Source: Fibrella rubiginis
GTDB taxonomy: Bacteria; Bacteroidota; Bacteroidia; Cytophagales; Spirosomataceae
DNA: 64,000 bases
Direction: 5' to 3'
NCBI RefSeq assembly: GCF_017353185.1
Contig: NZ_JAFMYV010000012.1
Span: forward strand, 1-64,000
Positions 1-8,869 of the stretch are shown one piece after another (position 1 is the first letter of the stretch; each line of letters begins with the position of its first letter). Below the pieces are notes generated by a model that ran no database searches, was not told the origin of the DNA, and saw nothing but the letters and a program-made list of their open reading frames with translations. Made by a program: the position numbers and the translations under genes.

Positions 1-16
1 GGTACGTTCGCGAAGC

Positions 17-51
17 CATTGTTCATTGTACATTCTGCATTGTACATTAAT
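17..51. repeat. Arm fragment of an AATGTAC-word palindromic repeat at the left edge
   Basis: Two copies of CATTGTACATT-like words lie here, 3' of the OmpA gene stop. The same words build the inverted repeat at 5568-5647. The preceding GCGAAGCC resembles the loop-side motif of the element at 29672-29771, so this is probably the right arm of a hairpin whose left arm lies outside the window. Confidence 0.45.
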
Positions 52-60
52 CCTACTCCA

Positions 61-1350
61 TCACAAAGAAAGGATCACAAACTCCACCCGTCGGTTTACT
101 TTGCGTTCTTCGTCGGTGCCTTTGGTCAAGATCGGGCGGGTGTCGCCATAGCCAACGGTTTCGATCCGGTCTACGTCGATGCGCTTGCCGACGAGGTAGC
201 GCTGGCAGGCCAGCACCCGGTCGCGCGAGAGTTGCAGGTTAGCCTCTTTATCGCCGATGATGTCGGTATGTCCTTCCAGCCGGATGCGGGCCTGCGGGTT
301 GTCATTCATTAGCGTCACCAGCCGGTCGAGTTCGGCAAAAGACGCCGGCAGCAGGTCTGATTTCGACATGGCGAAGTAGATGTTCTGCAACGTAATTTTG
401 GTACCCACCGCCAGAGGCTTCAGCTGAATATTTCGCGTAATCTTCTGATTGTTAGACGCTTTCATCAGATCAATGGTGCCGCTGGCAGGCAAATAACCCT
501 TCGCCGAAGCCACATAGGTGTACACCTGATTCCGCAACAACTGCATCCGGTACGACCCGTCAGAGGCAAAGCTTTGCACCGAATCTACCGGCGTCGATTT
601 ATTCGACAACTGGTAATCTATCGTGGCCGTGATGGGCTTGTTGGTTAGCGAGTTGCTCACCACCCCCGATATCATGACCGTCTGCACAGCGGGTGATTCA
701 ACGGGCTTGGGAGCTGGGGCAGGTATTGGCGTTTCGCCGGGCAACCTGCTGGGGTTCGTTGGCGTCGGGGCCGGGGGCAACGGCTGATTGACTACCGGGC
801 TGGCCGGATTTCGCACATACAGATTATAAATGTTCCAGCAGATAAGGTGGTCGTAGTCATTGCATTCAAAGAGATCGAAGTTTTCCAGGCCTTTGTCAAG
901 CCGCTCGAAATAGACAGTAAACGAGTAAGACTGCCCGCCATACGTAGACTGCCGTTTGGGTTCGATAGGAATGTTGTCGGCTTTTACGAACTTAAAAATT
1001 CGGGCGCCATTAGCTGCCACGAGCCGCCCCTGAGGCTGAAACGCCATAACCCCCGTGGGAATCTGCCTCCGATTTTGATCAAACTGAGGCTTATTGGTAT
1101 CCGTATACGTCAGGTAAAGTATGGTATAGTCGCGGGTGAGTTGAATGTCATCAACCCTAACACCCTTCTCGGCTGATTGCGACGGTCCGGTCGAGGTGGG
1201 TTGTCCGTAGGTGTCGTCGCCGTTGGGGTAATTACCCCGACCATCGCCGGTGCTACCGCCACCCGAAGAGCCACCAGTGCGCGGAAATGGGTCTACACAG
1301 CTACAAAGTGAACCTGTTAGCAGGCAAAAAATCAATAAACGGTAGCGCAT
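61..1350 (-). CDS. OmpA-family outer-membrane lipoprotein
   Basis: Probable peptidoglycan-binding envelope lipoprotein of about 429 residues. The start is set at the ATG at 1350 because it gives a classical lipoprotein signal with lipobox LCSC and Cys18; an upstream in-frame extension would bury it. Order seen: Gly/Ser-rich linker (20-55), a beta-rich N-terminal domain (about 60-185, with ILYLTY and VYFERL), a Pro-rich linker, a carboxypeptidase-regulatory-like beta domain (about 225-305), then a C-terminal OmpA domain (about 315-429) with the conserved GHTD and NRRVEF elements. OmpA domains of this kind bind peptidoglycan. The N-terminal domain is clearly paralogous to almost the whole lipoprotein at 20867-21454. 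No neighbouring gene explains a specific role. Confidence 0.85.
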   Translation of the reverse strand: MRYRLLIFCLLTGSLCSCVDPFPRTGGSSGGGSTGDGRGNYPNGDDTYGQPTSTGPSQSAEKGVRVDDIQLTRDYTILYLTYTDTNKPQFDQNRRQIPTGVMAFQPQGRLVAANGARIFKFVKADNIPIEPKRQSTYGGQSYSFTVYFERLDKGLENFDLFECNDYDHLICWNIYNLYVRNPASPVVNQPLPPAPTPTNPSRLPGETPIPAPAPKPVESPAVQTVMISGVVSNSLTNKPITATIDYQLSNKSTPVDSVQSFASDGSYRMQLLRNQVYTYVASAKGYLPASGTIDLMKASNNQKITRNIQLKPLAVGTKITLQNIYFAMSKSDLLPASFAELDRLVTLMNDNPQARIRLEGHTDIIGDKEANLQLSRDRVLACQRYLVGKRIDVDRIETVGYGDTRPILTKGTDEERKVNRRVEFVILSL

Positions 1351-1452
1351 ACTAGTCAACGAATTACGGTGAATAAGGCCCGAAAGTACAGGAAATATGG
1401 GGCGTTCCAAGAAGCCGGGTGCATCTTTAGGTGCTCAACATCATGATTGATT

Positions 1453-2580
1453 ATGACCATTAACACCCTTCTGTTCGCAGCTTGTTTGCTGGCAGTACCC
1501 ACCCTCGGCTGTAAAAACGCGACCACTGCCAGCCAACTCACGCCGCCCGCCAACCCCACTCCTATCCGCGGCGTATGGCTTCCCGCCAGCGATTCAGACG
1601 CACTTTTCTCCCGCGATAATATCCGCCGCATGGTCGACGACTGCGCCCGTCACGGCATCAACCACCTGTTTGTGGTCACCTGGACGGGTGGTTTCACGCA
1701 ATATCCCAGCGCGGTTATGCAGCGTACGTTTGGCAAACTCATTGACCCACGTTTTGCCGGGCGTGATCCGCTACAAGAAGTTATTGAGGAAGCGCACAAA
1801 CGGAACATCAAGGTATATGCCTGGTTTGAATTTGGTTTTGCGGCCGACTACAGTGGTATTAACGCCCACATACTGACCCAAAAACCAGACTGGGCCGCCC
1901 GCTCTGCCGATGGGTCGGTGACCACCAAAAACGGCTTCCGCTGGATGAACGCACTCAACCCGGCCGTTCAATCGTTCATGCTCGATATGATCACCGAGGT
2001 GGTCAGTAAGTATGATGTAGATGGTATTCAGGGCGACGACCGCCTGCCCGCCATGCCTACCGAGGGAGGCTACGATGTGGAGACCAAAAACCGCTACACG
2101 CAGGAAACGGGCAACAATGTGCCGACCAATGCGCAGGACACCGCCTGGGTGGCGTGGCGGGCAAATCAGCTAACCGATTTTCTGCGTCGGCTTACGGCCC
2201 TCGTCAAACGCACCAAACCAGCTTGCCAGGTGTCGATGGCCCCCAGCGTCTATCCATTCAGCCTCGCCAATTATTTGCAGGACTGGCCCAGCTGGGTTAA
2301 AAACGGCTCGGTCGATATGGTGGCCCCTCAGATCTACCGCCGCGATTTGACGGCCTACCAGAACGAGTTAAACAAGATTGTAAACACGCAGGTGTCGCCC
2401 GCGCAAAAGGCACTCGTTGTGCCGGGTATGTTGCTGAAAGTTGGTAGCTACGTGGCCCCCGACACCCTGCTGCGCCAGCAGATCAACGCCAACCGGGCGG
2501 CGGGACTACCCGGCGAAATTTTCTTTCACTATGAAGGTACCCGCACCCGAACGGCCTTTTTCGAGGGCATCTACAACTAG
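1453..2580 (+). CDS. GHL10-type glycoside hydrolase lipoprotein
   Basis: Probable surface or periplasmic glycosyl hydrolase-like protein (family formerly DUF187, a TIM-barrel fold) of 375 residues. The ATG at 1453 gives a short lipoprotein signal ending in PTLGC with Cys20; a TTG two codons upstream is an alternative. Family landmarks visible are RGVWLPASD near the mature N-terminus, the HGINHLFVVTW strand, WFEFGF, a WMNALNP segment, GIQGDDR, and MVAPQIYRRD near the C-terminus. Members act on or bind polysaccharide, but the substrate cannot be told. Its stop codon is separated by one base from the stop of the convergent subtilase gene. Confidence 0.82.
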   Translation: MTINTLLFAACLLAVPTLGCKNATTASQLTPPANPTPIRGVWLPASDSDALFSRDNIRRMVDDCARHGINHLFVVTWTGGFTQYPSAVMQRTFGKLIDPRFAGRDPLQEVIEEAHKRNIKVYAWFEFGFAADYSGINAHILTQKPDWAARSADGSVTTKNGFRWMNALNPAVQSFMLDMITEVVSKYDVDGIQGDDRLPAMPTEGGYDVETKNRYTQETGNNVPTNAQDTAWVAWRANQLTDFLRRLTALVKRTKPACQVSMAPSVYPFSLANYLQDWPSWVKNGSVDMVAPQIYRRDLTAYQNELNKIVNTQVSPAQKALVVPGMLLKVGSYVAPDTLLRQQINANRAAGLPGEIFFHYEGTRTRTAFFEGIYN

Positions 2581-2581
2581 T

Positions 2582-4141
2582 CTACTCCCAGACTACTTCA
2601 ATCACCGCGTCTTTCATGTCGACGGTCGTATGGGTTTCGCCCGTTAGCCGCCGCAGCACAAGCTTACCCTTGTTGGCACGCAGGGCTTCCTGCCGGAGCA
2701 CATGCCGGGCACTTTTCTTCCGAAAAACCGAAACTGTTTGTTCCACGCTGGCGGATAGGTCCACGTCAATCTGTTTGCCCGTTGCTTTCACCAGTCGGGT
2801 AGTATTGGGCAAAGGCTGACCACGTAACAGCAGCAACGCCCGTGAAGCCTGCGGCACACCATAGCCTACATAATTGTTGCCGTATGGATACAGATGAGCC
2901 GATTGCTGAATAATGTCGCGCAGTTGTTTGTTGGTCAGTTTGGGGTTAGCCTGCATCAGACAGGCCGCAAAACCCGTAATGGCCGGGGCCGCCAGCGAGG
3001 TTCCATACAATGAAAAGCACGAGATGTTGGGCTTCAGGTACGGCAGCGCTTCGGGACCAATGCTACTGTAGCCAATGCGGTTCCAGAGGCGGTTGTTGGT
3101 GGCCCCCACAGCCAGCACACCCTCGGCGTCGGCGGGGGTGCTGATCACGCGCCAGGTGTGGTCGTCGCCCTCGTTGCCCGCCGACACAATCACGAGCATC
3201 CCTTTCTTATCGACGGCCATTTGGGCAGCGCGGCTGATGAGGCTGGTGTGGCCATCCATCTGGGCGGGGGCGTAGTTTTCGCGGGGATTGGTAAAGCCCT
3301 TGGCATAACCCAGCGACGTGTTGATGAGCCGCACACCGAGGCTGTCCATCCACTCGATAGCCTGCACCCAGTTATCTTCTTCACCCCGGAATTCGCGGTT
3401 ACCGGCATCGGTACGGGCCAGGTAGAAGCTGGCATCGTAGCCCAGGCCAAGTTGCAGACCACCCACGGGATCATAGCCGCCAATGGCCCCCAGTACCTCC
3501 GTGCCGTGGTCGTCGGAGCGGGTTTCGCGGGTGTGAATCAGATCGTTATGCGTACCGGCCCGGTTGACAAAATCGCGGATTTGCCGAAACCCGCCGCGCT
3601 GGGCAATAGGCTTTAGCCACGACATAGAATCGGCCCCAAAAAAGCCCGCGTCGATTACGCCGATCTGCACGAAACGACCCGTCAGACCCGCCGCCGCAAA
3701 CGAATCGGCCTGCATCTGCGTCATCACAGCCGCCAGCTTTGGCGCACTGGCGTGGGGAATGCTGGTAATGATTAGCCCCGGATTGAGTGCCTGCACATCA
3801 CGCACAAACGGTAACCGGGCCACCTGCTGCCGCTGCGCCGCCGTGAGCGGAGCCGACACCGCATTGAACCACCGCGACTGCCCTGTCGGCGCAATGCCCA
3901 GCGCCCGCAGCTGCGCTATGTACGCCGCCGAAACGGGTTTGTCTGTCTCATCGACAGGCAGATGCCGGGCCTGCCGATTTGCCAATGCCTGAGGGGAAAG
4001 GGACGGAGCCACCAACGGGTCTTTGTCGGCGAGATAGATCCAGTATTTAGCTACCGATGGCAACGCAAGTGGCTGTGCCAGCAATGACCCGGAAGCCGCC
4101 AGCAGTAGTTTCACCAGAACCAGACTGGATAAATAGCGCAT
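2582..4141 (-). CDS. Secreted subtilisin-like serine protease (S8)
   Basis: Exported endopeptidase of 519 residues. Residues 1-22 form a signal peptide ending LLAQ, followed by a propeptide-like region (about 30-150). The catalytic triad is clear: Asp164 in GVIDAGF, His212 in DDHGTEV and Ser382 in GTSLAAP, with oxyanion Asn323 in SAGNEG. After the catalytic domain comes a short beta-type tail (about 440-519), possibly a secretion or sorting domain. Length and layout fit Bacteroidota S8 family proteins. The gene is divergent from the aminopeptidase at 4271, and its ATG and first codons lie inside a 42-bp inverted repeat shared with that gene. Convergent with the upstream hydrolase. Confidence 0.92.
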   Translation of the reverse strand: MRYLSSLVLVKLLLAASGSLLAQPLALPSVAKYWIYLADKDPLVAPSLSPQALANRQARHLPVDETDKPVSAAYIAQLRALGIAPTGQSRWFNAVSAPLTAAQRQQVARLPFVRDVQALNPGLIITSIPHASAPKLAAVMTQMQADSFAAAGLTGRFVQIGVIDAGFFGADSMSWLKPIAQRGGFRQIRDFVNRAGTHNDLIHTRETRSDDHGTEVLGAIGGYDPVGGLQLGLGYDASFYLARTDAGNREFRGEEDNWVQAIEWMDSLGVRLINTSLGYAKGFTNPRENYAPAQMDGHTSLISRAAQMAVDKKGMLVIVSAGNEGDDHTWRVISTPADAEGVLAVGATNNRLWNRIGYSSIGPEALPYLKPNISCFSLYGTSLAAPAITGFAACLMQANPKLTNKQLRDIIQQSAHLYPYGNNYVGYGVPQASRALLLLRGQPLPNTTRLVKATGKQIDVDLSASVEQTVSVFRKKSARHVLRQEALRANKGKLVLRRLTGETHTTVDMKDAVIEVVWE

Positions 4142-4280
4142 GTAGAAATAGATTTACGAAATATGAGGTACGAGCCGTCCGCCCCGGTCACGATTTTTGC
4201 TGATGCGAAAGCGGGCTTGCGCCAGCAAAAATCGTAAATCGTACCTCGTAATTCGTAAATCTATTTCTACATGCGCTATT
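4132..4280. repeat. Divergent-start palindrome (42-bp arms) with inner 13-bp hairpin
   Basis: Arms 4132-4173 and 4239-4280 are reverse complements with about three mismatches. A nested perfect stem (4190-4202 with 4223-4235) sits in the loop. The arms include both start codons, so the subtilase and aminopeptidase both begin Met-Arg-Tyr-Leu. This is the whole intergenic region between the two genes and therefore must also contain their promoters. Confidence 0.9.
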
Positions 4281-5563
4281 TGCCCATCGACAACGCCCTG
4301 TTTGTGCAAAATCGGGAGCGGCTTACCCAGTTACTACCACCCAAATCGCTGGTCGTACTCAACGCCAATGACGTCCTGCCCACCAACGCCGACGGCACCC
4401 TGCCGTTTGTCCAAAATACGGATCTGTTCTACCTCACGGGGGTTGACCAGGAAGAAACCCGGCTGGTGCTCTTCCCCGACCATCCCGACCCGAAGTTCAG
4501 GCAGGTGCTGTTCCTGCGCGAAACGTCGGACTTGATTGCCGTCTGGGAAGGTCATAAGCTGACCAAAACCGAAGCCGAAACCACATCGGGTATTCCCGCC
4601 AAACAGATGTACTGGACGCATCAGTTTGAGACCATTTTTACCCAGATGGTGTTTGAAGCCGACGCTATCTACCTGAATACTAATGAACATACCCGTTTCA
4701 GCGGTGGGGTGCAAACCCGCGAAGACCGGTTTATTGATGAGATCAGGCGGCTGTATCCCCTGCACAGGTTGGGGCGGCTGGCCCCACTTATGCATCAGTT
4801 GCGGGCCATTAAGTTGCCACAGGAAGTAGCGCTACTCCAACGCGCCATTGACATCACCAACGGCATGTTCCGGCGGCTGCTGGGGTTTGTGAAACCGGGT
4901 GTATGGGAATATGAAATCGAGGCCGAAATGATGCACGAATTCATCCGCAACCGGTCGCGGCGGGCGGCCTACACGCCCATCATTGCGTCGGGGAAGAACG
5001 CCTGCATTCTGCACTACATCGACAATTCGGCGCAGTGCCAGGCGGGCGATGTGATTCTGCTGGATTTGGGGGCTGAATATGCCAATTACAACGCCGACAT
5101 GACCCGCTCTATTCCCGTTAGCGGTCGGTTTACCCCCCGGCAACGGGCCGTGTATGATGCAGTTCTGCGCGTGATGAAAGAAGCCACCGCCCTGCTCGTC
5201 ACGGGCAACGTCTGGGACGAATACCACCGTGAAGTGGGCAGGATCATGGAATCGGAGCTAATTGGGCTGGGCCTGCTGGATCGTGAGGCAGTGGCGAAAC
5301 AGGATCCTGACGCACCGCTCTACAAGAAATACTTCATGCATGGCACATCCCATTTTCTGGGCCTCGATGTGCACGATGTGGGCAACAAATACCGCCGGTT
5401 TGAGCCGGGCATGGTGTTTACCTGTGAGCCGGGCATCTACATTCCCGAAGAAGGACTGGGTATTCGGCTCGAAAACAACATTCTGATCACCGAAACCGGC
5501 AACCTCGATTTGATGAAGGACATCCCCCTTGACCCCGATGAGATTGAGGCGTTGATGAATTAA
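4271..5563 (+). CDS. pepP: Xaa-Pro aminopeptidase (M24B)
   Basis: Cytoplasmic dimetal aminopeptidase removing N-terminal residues before proline, 430 residues. The N-terminal creatinase-like domain spans about 1-170 and the pita-bread catalytic domain about 180-420. The five metal ligands are visible: Asp265 and Asp276 (ILLDLGAE and NADMTRS), His361 (GTSHFLG), Glu386 (CEPGIYI) and Glu401 (GIRLENN). Length matches the family. It shares a palindromic upstream region with the divergent secreted protease, so a link in peptide turnover is possible but unproven. Downstream it ends near another inverted repeat. Confidence 0.93.
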   Translation: MRYLPIDNALFVQNRERLTQLLPPKSLVVLNANDVLPTNADGTLPFVQNTDLFYLTGVDQEETRLVLFPDHPDPKFRQVLFLRETSDLIAVWEGHKLTKTEAETTSGIPAKQMYWTHQFETIFTQMVFEADAIYLNTNEHTRFSGGVQTREDRFIDEIRRLYPLHRLGRLAPLMHQLRAIKLPQEVALLQRAIDITNGMFRRLLGFVKPGVWEYEIEAEMMHEFIRNRSRRAAYTPIIASGKNACILHYIDNSAQCQAGDVILLDLGAEYANYNADMTRSIPVSGRFTPRQRAVYDAVLRVMKEATALLVTGNVWDEYHREVGRIMESELIGLGLLDREAVAKQDPDAPLYKKYFMHGTSHFLGLDVHDVGNKYRRFEPGMVFTCEPGIYIPEEGLGIRLENNILITETGNLDLMKDIPLDPDEIEALMN

Positions 5564-5567
5564 AGAG

Positions 5568-5647
5568 AATGAACAATGTACAATGAACAATGTACAATGA
5601 TGGCTAACCGAGCATGACTAAGAGCCAATCATTGTACATTGTTCATT
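5568..5647. repeat. Intergenic inverted repeat with tandem AATGAACAATGTAC words
   Basis: The left side carries two tandem copies of the 14-mer AATGAACAATGTAC starting at 5568. The segment 5582-5605 then pairs with 5623-5647 (24-25 nt arms, one unpaired base). It sits between the convergent pepP and TetR genes, so it could act as a bidirectional terminator, but it lacks a T-run and belongs to the dispersed repeat family described in the findings. Confidence 0.85.
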
Positions 5648-5679
5648 AAATTTTCTGTTTGTGTAGGACGGCTGCTTTA

Positions 5680-6321
5680 CTACTTGGCCATCGTCTCTTG
5701 GGCACTTAATGCAGTATTGAGGCTACTGAAAATACGTCGAATAGCGGTTTCGATGCGCTCCCAACCTTCGGGGGTACTCACGTCAATATCCACAATTTTA
5801 TTCCGATTATCGCTAATCAACGTTAGGTAGGTTACGCCACCAAGTACCACCGCCGTGAGGGCTGTTGGATCATAACTAGGGAAGGGAGCCAGCTTATCGA
5901 TAATCTTCTTGTATGATTCGTTACGGAATGCCGACAGACGACGGGCTAACTCCGTTTCGCCGTTTTGCATCTCCCAACGAATCAGTTCCTGCGACGATTT
6001 ACGATCCCGGAATTCGCGGGCCAGCTTGATTACGTATTCCGACCAAACTTTGCTCCGCTCTTCGGGTCCCGGATTTGAGGGAACCGTGTCCAGGAACCGT
6101 TCATTAAACATCGACAGGAAAAAGCCTCGTTGCACATAGGCTTCCAGTAACCCATTCCAACCACCAAAGTAACGGTAGATCAACACCTTATTTACACCTG
6201 CCTTCTCGGCGACCGCATTGATACCCGCTTTCTTGGTACCTTTCTCGGCCATCACGTCGCCCATAGCGCGTAGGATGCGCTCCATGGTCATTGCCCGGTT
6301 TCTACGTTTTACAATTTTCAT
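5680..6321 (-). CDS. TetR-family transcriptional regulator
   Basis: DNA-binding repressor-type protein of 213 residues. The N-terminal helix-turn-helix (about 12-58) has the family pattern, with AGINAVAEKAGVNKVLIYRYFG containing the recognition helix; quoted here only as the segment around KVLIYRYFG. The C-terminal half is a ligand-binding helical domain with no recognisable ligand signature. It points away from the dehydrogenase at 6680 across a 358-bp region. A GTTACC-N4-GGTAAC palindrome (6397-6412) upstream of its start is a candidate operator for autoregulation. Confidence 0.88.
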   Translation of the reverse strand: MKIVKRRNRAMTMERILRAMGDVMAEKGTKKAGINAVAEKAGVNKVLIYRYFGGWNGLLEAYVQRGFFLSMFNERFLDTVPSNPGPEERSKVWSEYVIKLAREFRDRKSSQELIRWEMQNGETELARRLSAFRNESYKKIIDKLAPFPSYDPTALTAVVLGGVTYLTLISDNRNKIVDIDVSTPEGWERIETAIRRIFSSLNTALSAQETMAK

Positions 6322-6396
6322 ATTACTGTCATGTTTTAAAAGGGTTACTGGACTAATTGATACGCTTCTCCTGCAAAGCTGTAGAATTAGCTTATT

Positions 6397-6412
6397 GTTA
6401 CCAACTGGTAAC
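6397..6412. promoter_or_regulatory. Candidate TetR operator palindrome
   Basis: GTTACC-AACT-GGTAAC is a perfect 6-bp inverted repeat about 75 bp upstream of the TetR start. The rest of the 6322-6679 gap is AT-rich; it contains a possible minus-strand TACGTTTG (6457-6450) for the regulator and the plus-strand promoter at 6636. No ORF is convincing in the gap. Confidence 0.4.
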
Positions 6413-6635
6413 GTGAAAAATTCATTTATATTAGTACAAATTCATGTGACAAACGTAGATATATATAGTCAACGGTATGTTAAAATGAGTTGACGGTCAG
6501 CTACTTACATAAAAGAAAGTATAACAAAATTGGCTGTAACCGTTCAATAAAAATCCCTACAAGCTGTTTTCCAGTCAATTAGAAAGCGACAAGGTCCTAT
6601 TCTGAACCCAAGCCATGCCACATTCGCTTGCTTCG

Positions 6636-6643
6636 TATCTTTG
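6636..6643 (+). promoter_or_regulatory. Bacteroidota -7 promoter element
   Basis: TATCTTTG matches TAnnTTTG and lies 36 nt before the ATG at 6680. No clear TTG element is visible at the usual distance upstream. Confidence 0.5.
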
Positions 6644-6679
6644 CGGCCATCATTTTGAAACCAACCAGTCAACCTAATT

Positions 6680-7879
6680 ATGGCCAATGTGCTGATTATT
6701 GGAGCCGGTGGAGTGGGCAGTGTCGTGGCGCATAAATGTGCCCTTAACGCCAGCGTTTTCACGCGCATCACTCTTGCCAGCCGAACCCTTGCTAAGTGTG
6801 ATAAAATTGCCGCCGAAGTAGCCCAGATGCATGGCGTTGAAATAGAAACCGCCCAGGTCGATGCCGATGTAGTGGCCGATATGGTAGCATTAATTGGACG
6901 GGTTAAGCCTTTCCTGGTCATTAACGTAGCCCTGCCCTATCAGGACCTTCCGATCATGGATGCTTGCTTGGCCACCAAAACACACTACATGGACACGGCC
7001 AATTATGAGCCGAAAGATGTAGCCAAATTTGAGTACAGCTGGCAATGGGCCTACAAACAGCGTTTTGAGGAAGCCGGTATCATGGCTCTGCTCGGCTGCG
7101 GGTTCGACCCCGGTGCCACGCAGGTGTTTACGGCATACGCCGCCAAACATCAGTTCGATGAGATGCACTACCTCGACATCATCGACTGCAACGCGGGCAA
7201 CCACGGCAAGGCCTTCGCCACCAACTTCAACCCCGAGATCAATATCCGCGAGATCACACAGCCGGGCCGTTACTGGGAAAACGGCGAGTGGATCGAGATT
7301 CCGGCCATGAGCATCCACAAAGCCATCGAATACCCCGGCATTGGCCCTAAAGAGTCGTACGTATTGTATCACGAAGAACTGGAATCGCTGGTAAAAAACT
7401 TCCCTACGCTGAAACGGGCGCGGTTCTGGATGACCTTCGGACAGGCGTATCTGACACACCTGGAGGTGCTCCAGAACGTGGGTATGACCCGCATCGACCC
7501 CGTCAAATTCAACGGCATGGACATTATTCCGCTCGAATTTCTGAAAGCCGTACTCCCCGCTCCCGACAGCTTGGGCGAAAACTATACGGGCCAGACCAGC
7601 ATTGGCTGCCAGATTCGGGGTATCAAAGACGGCGAGGAGAAGACCTATTTTATCTGGAATAACTGCGACCACGCCGAGACCTACAAAGAGGTACGCGGAC
7701 AGGCCGTGAGCTACACCACCGGCGTACCCGCCATGATTGGGGCCATGCTTTTAGTAAATGGAACGTGGTTGAAACCCGGCGTCTGGAACTGCGAAGAACT
7801 CGACCCAGACCCCTTCATCGAGCAAATGAACAAGCAGGGCCTCCCCGTTCAACACGCCGTGAACGTGACGCTAGCATAA
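6680..7879 (+). CDS. Saccharopine dehydrogenase-family enzyme, carboxynorspermidine synthase-like
   Basis: NAD(P)-dependent cytoplasmic oxidoreductase of 399 residues. The Rossmann motif GAGGVGS is at residues 8-14, close to the N-terminus, and the C-terminal half has the substrate-binding fold of the saccharopine dehydrogenase superfamily. Length and the segments YMDTANYEP, LLGCGFDPGATQVF and SIGCQIRGIKDGE fit carboxynorspermidine synthases, which make carboxy(nor)spermidine from diamine and aspartate semialdehyde in Bacteroidota polyamine synthesis. The decarboxylase partner is not next to it. A saccharopine reductase role is the main alternative. It has its own TAnnTTTG promoter. Confidence 0.85.
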   Translation: MANVLIIGAGGVGSVVAHKCALNASVFTRITLASRTLAKCDKIAAEVAQMHGVEIETAQVDADVVADMVALIGRVKPFLVINVALPYQDLPIMDACLATKTHYMDTANYEPKDVAKFEYSWQWAYKQRFEEAGIMALLGCGFDPGATQVFTAYAAKHQFDEMHYLDIIDCNAGNHGKAFATNFNPEINIREITQPGRYWENGEWIEIPAMSIHKAIEYPGIGPKESYVLYHEELESLVKNFPTLKRARFWMTFGQAYLTHLEVLQNVGMTRIDPVKFNGMDIIPLEFLKAVLPAPDSLGENYTGQTSIGCQIRGIKDGEEKTYFIWNNCDHAETYKEVRGQAVSYTTGVPAMIGAMLLVNGTWLKPGVWNCEELDPDPFIEQMNKQGLPVQHAVNVTLA

Positions 7880-7883
7880 GGAT

Positions 7884-7988
7884 TTGGGATTGGGGATTGG
7901 GGATTTCGGATTGTTGCTGACGCGTCAGCTTGCTCTGGCGTAGCTGACGCGTCAGCAACAATCCGAAATCCCCAATCCCCAATCCCAA
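7884..7988. repeat. Perfect 47-bp stem inverted repeat, GGGATT-word class
   Basis: Positions 7884-7930 and 7942-7988 are exact reverse complements with an 11-nt loop. The outer arm is made of ATTGGGG words, the inner part reads TTGCTGACGCGTCAGC. It lies between convergent genes and ends one base before the stop codon of the downstream minus-strand gene. Confidence 0.97.
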
Positions 7989-7989
7989 T

Positions 7990-8775
7990 TCATTCCGGTG
8001 GCACCCCCACGCTGGTCCATCCGCCGTCGATGGTGAGGGTTTGGCCGGTGATGTGGCTGGCCTGCGGCGAGAGCAGAAAGAGTGCGGCGGCGGTGATATC
8101 GGCCACCGTAGCGGGGCGACCCATCGGCGTAATCCGCGACCAGATCGGAATATAATCGGGATCGTCGGTGGTACGTTCGGTGAGGGTAGCGCCGGGGGCC
8201 ACGGCGTTGATGGTGATGCCCGCTGGCGATAGGTCGATCACCGACTGCCGGGCCAGCATCTGCAACCCTGCTTTGGTCATGCTATAGACGGGCAAGCCCG
8301 GATGCCCCAACTGCCCCACTACCGACGACATAAGTAAAATTCGCCCGGCGATGCCCTGTTCATTGCCCACCAACGACCGTGGCTGCGCCCGCATCTGCGT
8401 GGCCGCCGCCTGCACCAGAAAAAAGCTGCCCCGCAAATTCAGATCCACGATGGTCTGAAACGCTTCGGGCGTGGTGGTAAACACGTCGCCGAAGACAGTG
8501 ATGCCCGCGTTAGCAATGGCCATATCGAGCCGCCCGAACAGGTCCACCGCCGTAGCCACCATCTGCCGAATAAACGTCACGTCTGATGCATCGCCGGGTA
8601 GGGCCGCACACCGCCCGCCCGCCTGCTGAATGGCCGCTGCGGCCTGCCGGGCCAGTTCTGGATCGAAGTCATTGAGCAACACGTTGGCCCCCTGCCGGGC
8701 CAATTCGCTTGCCATGGCAAAGCCAATGCCCTGCCCGGCCCCGGTAATGATGGCGGTTTGGTTATGAAAGGTCAT
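7990..8775 (-). CDS. Short-chain dehydrogenase/reductase (SDR)
   Basis: Classical NAD(P)-dependent SDR of 261 residues. The ATG at 8775 is chosen because TACATTTG lies 3 nt upstream and the Rossmann core follows at once. Visible are TGxxxGIG near residue 12 (TGAGQGIG), NAG in AIANAGIT, catalytic Ser in LMSSVVG, YSMTKAG (Tyr and Lys), and a C-terminal ITGQTLTIDGGW typical of the family. It is followed upstream in the same direction by an IlvD/Edd sugar-acid dehydratase about 95 bp away, suggesting oxidation of a sugar or deoxy sugar acid in an oxidative sugar pathway. The substrate is an inference. Confidence 0.88.
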   Translation of the reverse strand: MTFHNQTAIITGAGQGIGFAMASELARQGANVLLNDFDPELARQAAAAIQQAGGRCAALPGDASDVTFIRQMVATAVDLFGRLDMAIANAGITVFGDVFTTTPEAFQTIVDLNLRGSFFLVQAAATQMRAQPRSLVGNEQGIAGRILLMSSVVGQLGHPGLPVYSMTKAGLQMLARQSVIDLSPAGITINAVAPGATLTERTTDDPDYIPIWSRITPMGRPATVADITAAALFLLSPQASHITGQTLTIDGGWTSVGVPPE

Positions 8776-8778
8776 AGA

Positions 8779-8786
8779 CAAATGTA
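8779..8786 (-). promoter_or_regulatory. -7 element giving a probable leaderless mRNA
   Basis: On the minus strand TACATTTG is followed by three bases and the ATG of the SDR gene. A -7 element this close puts the transcript start at or next to the start codon. Confidence 0.5.
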
Positions 8787-8869
8787 GTCTGAAAGCCAAA
8801 GAGCCACCCTCCCACCGCTTACCCAGACCCACACCAACAGCCGTAAATTCATTAGATTTAAAGAATAAC

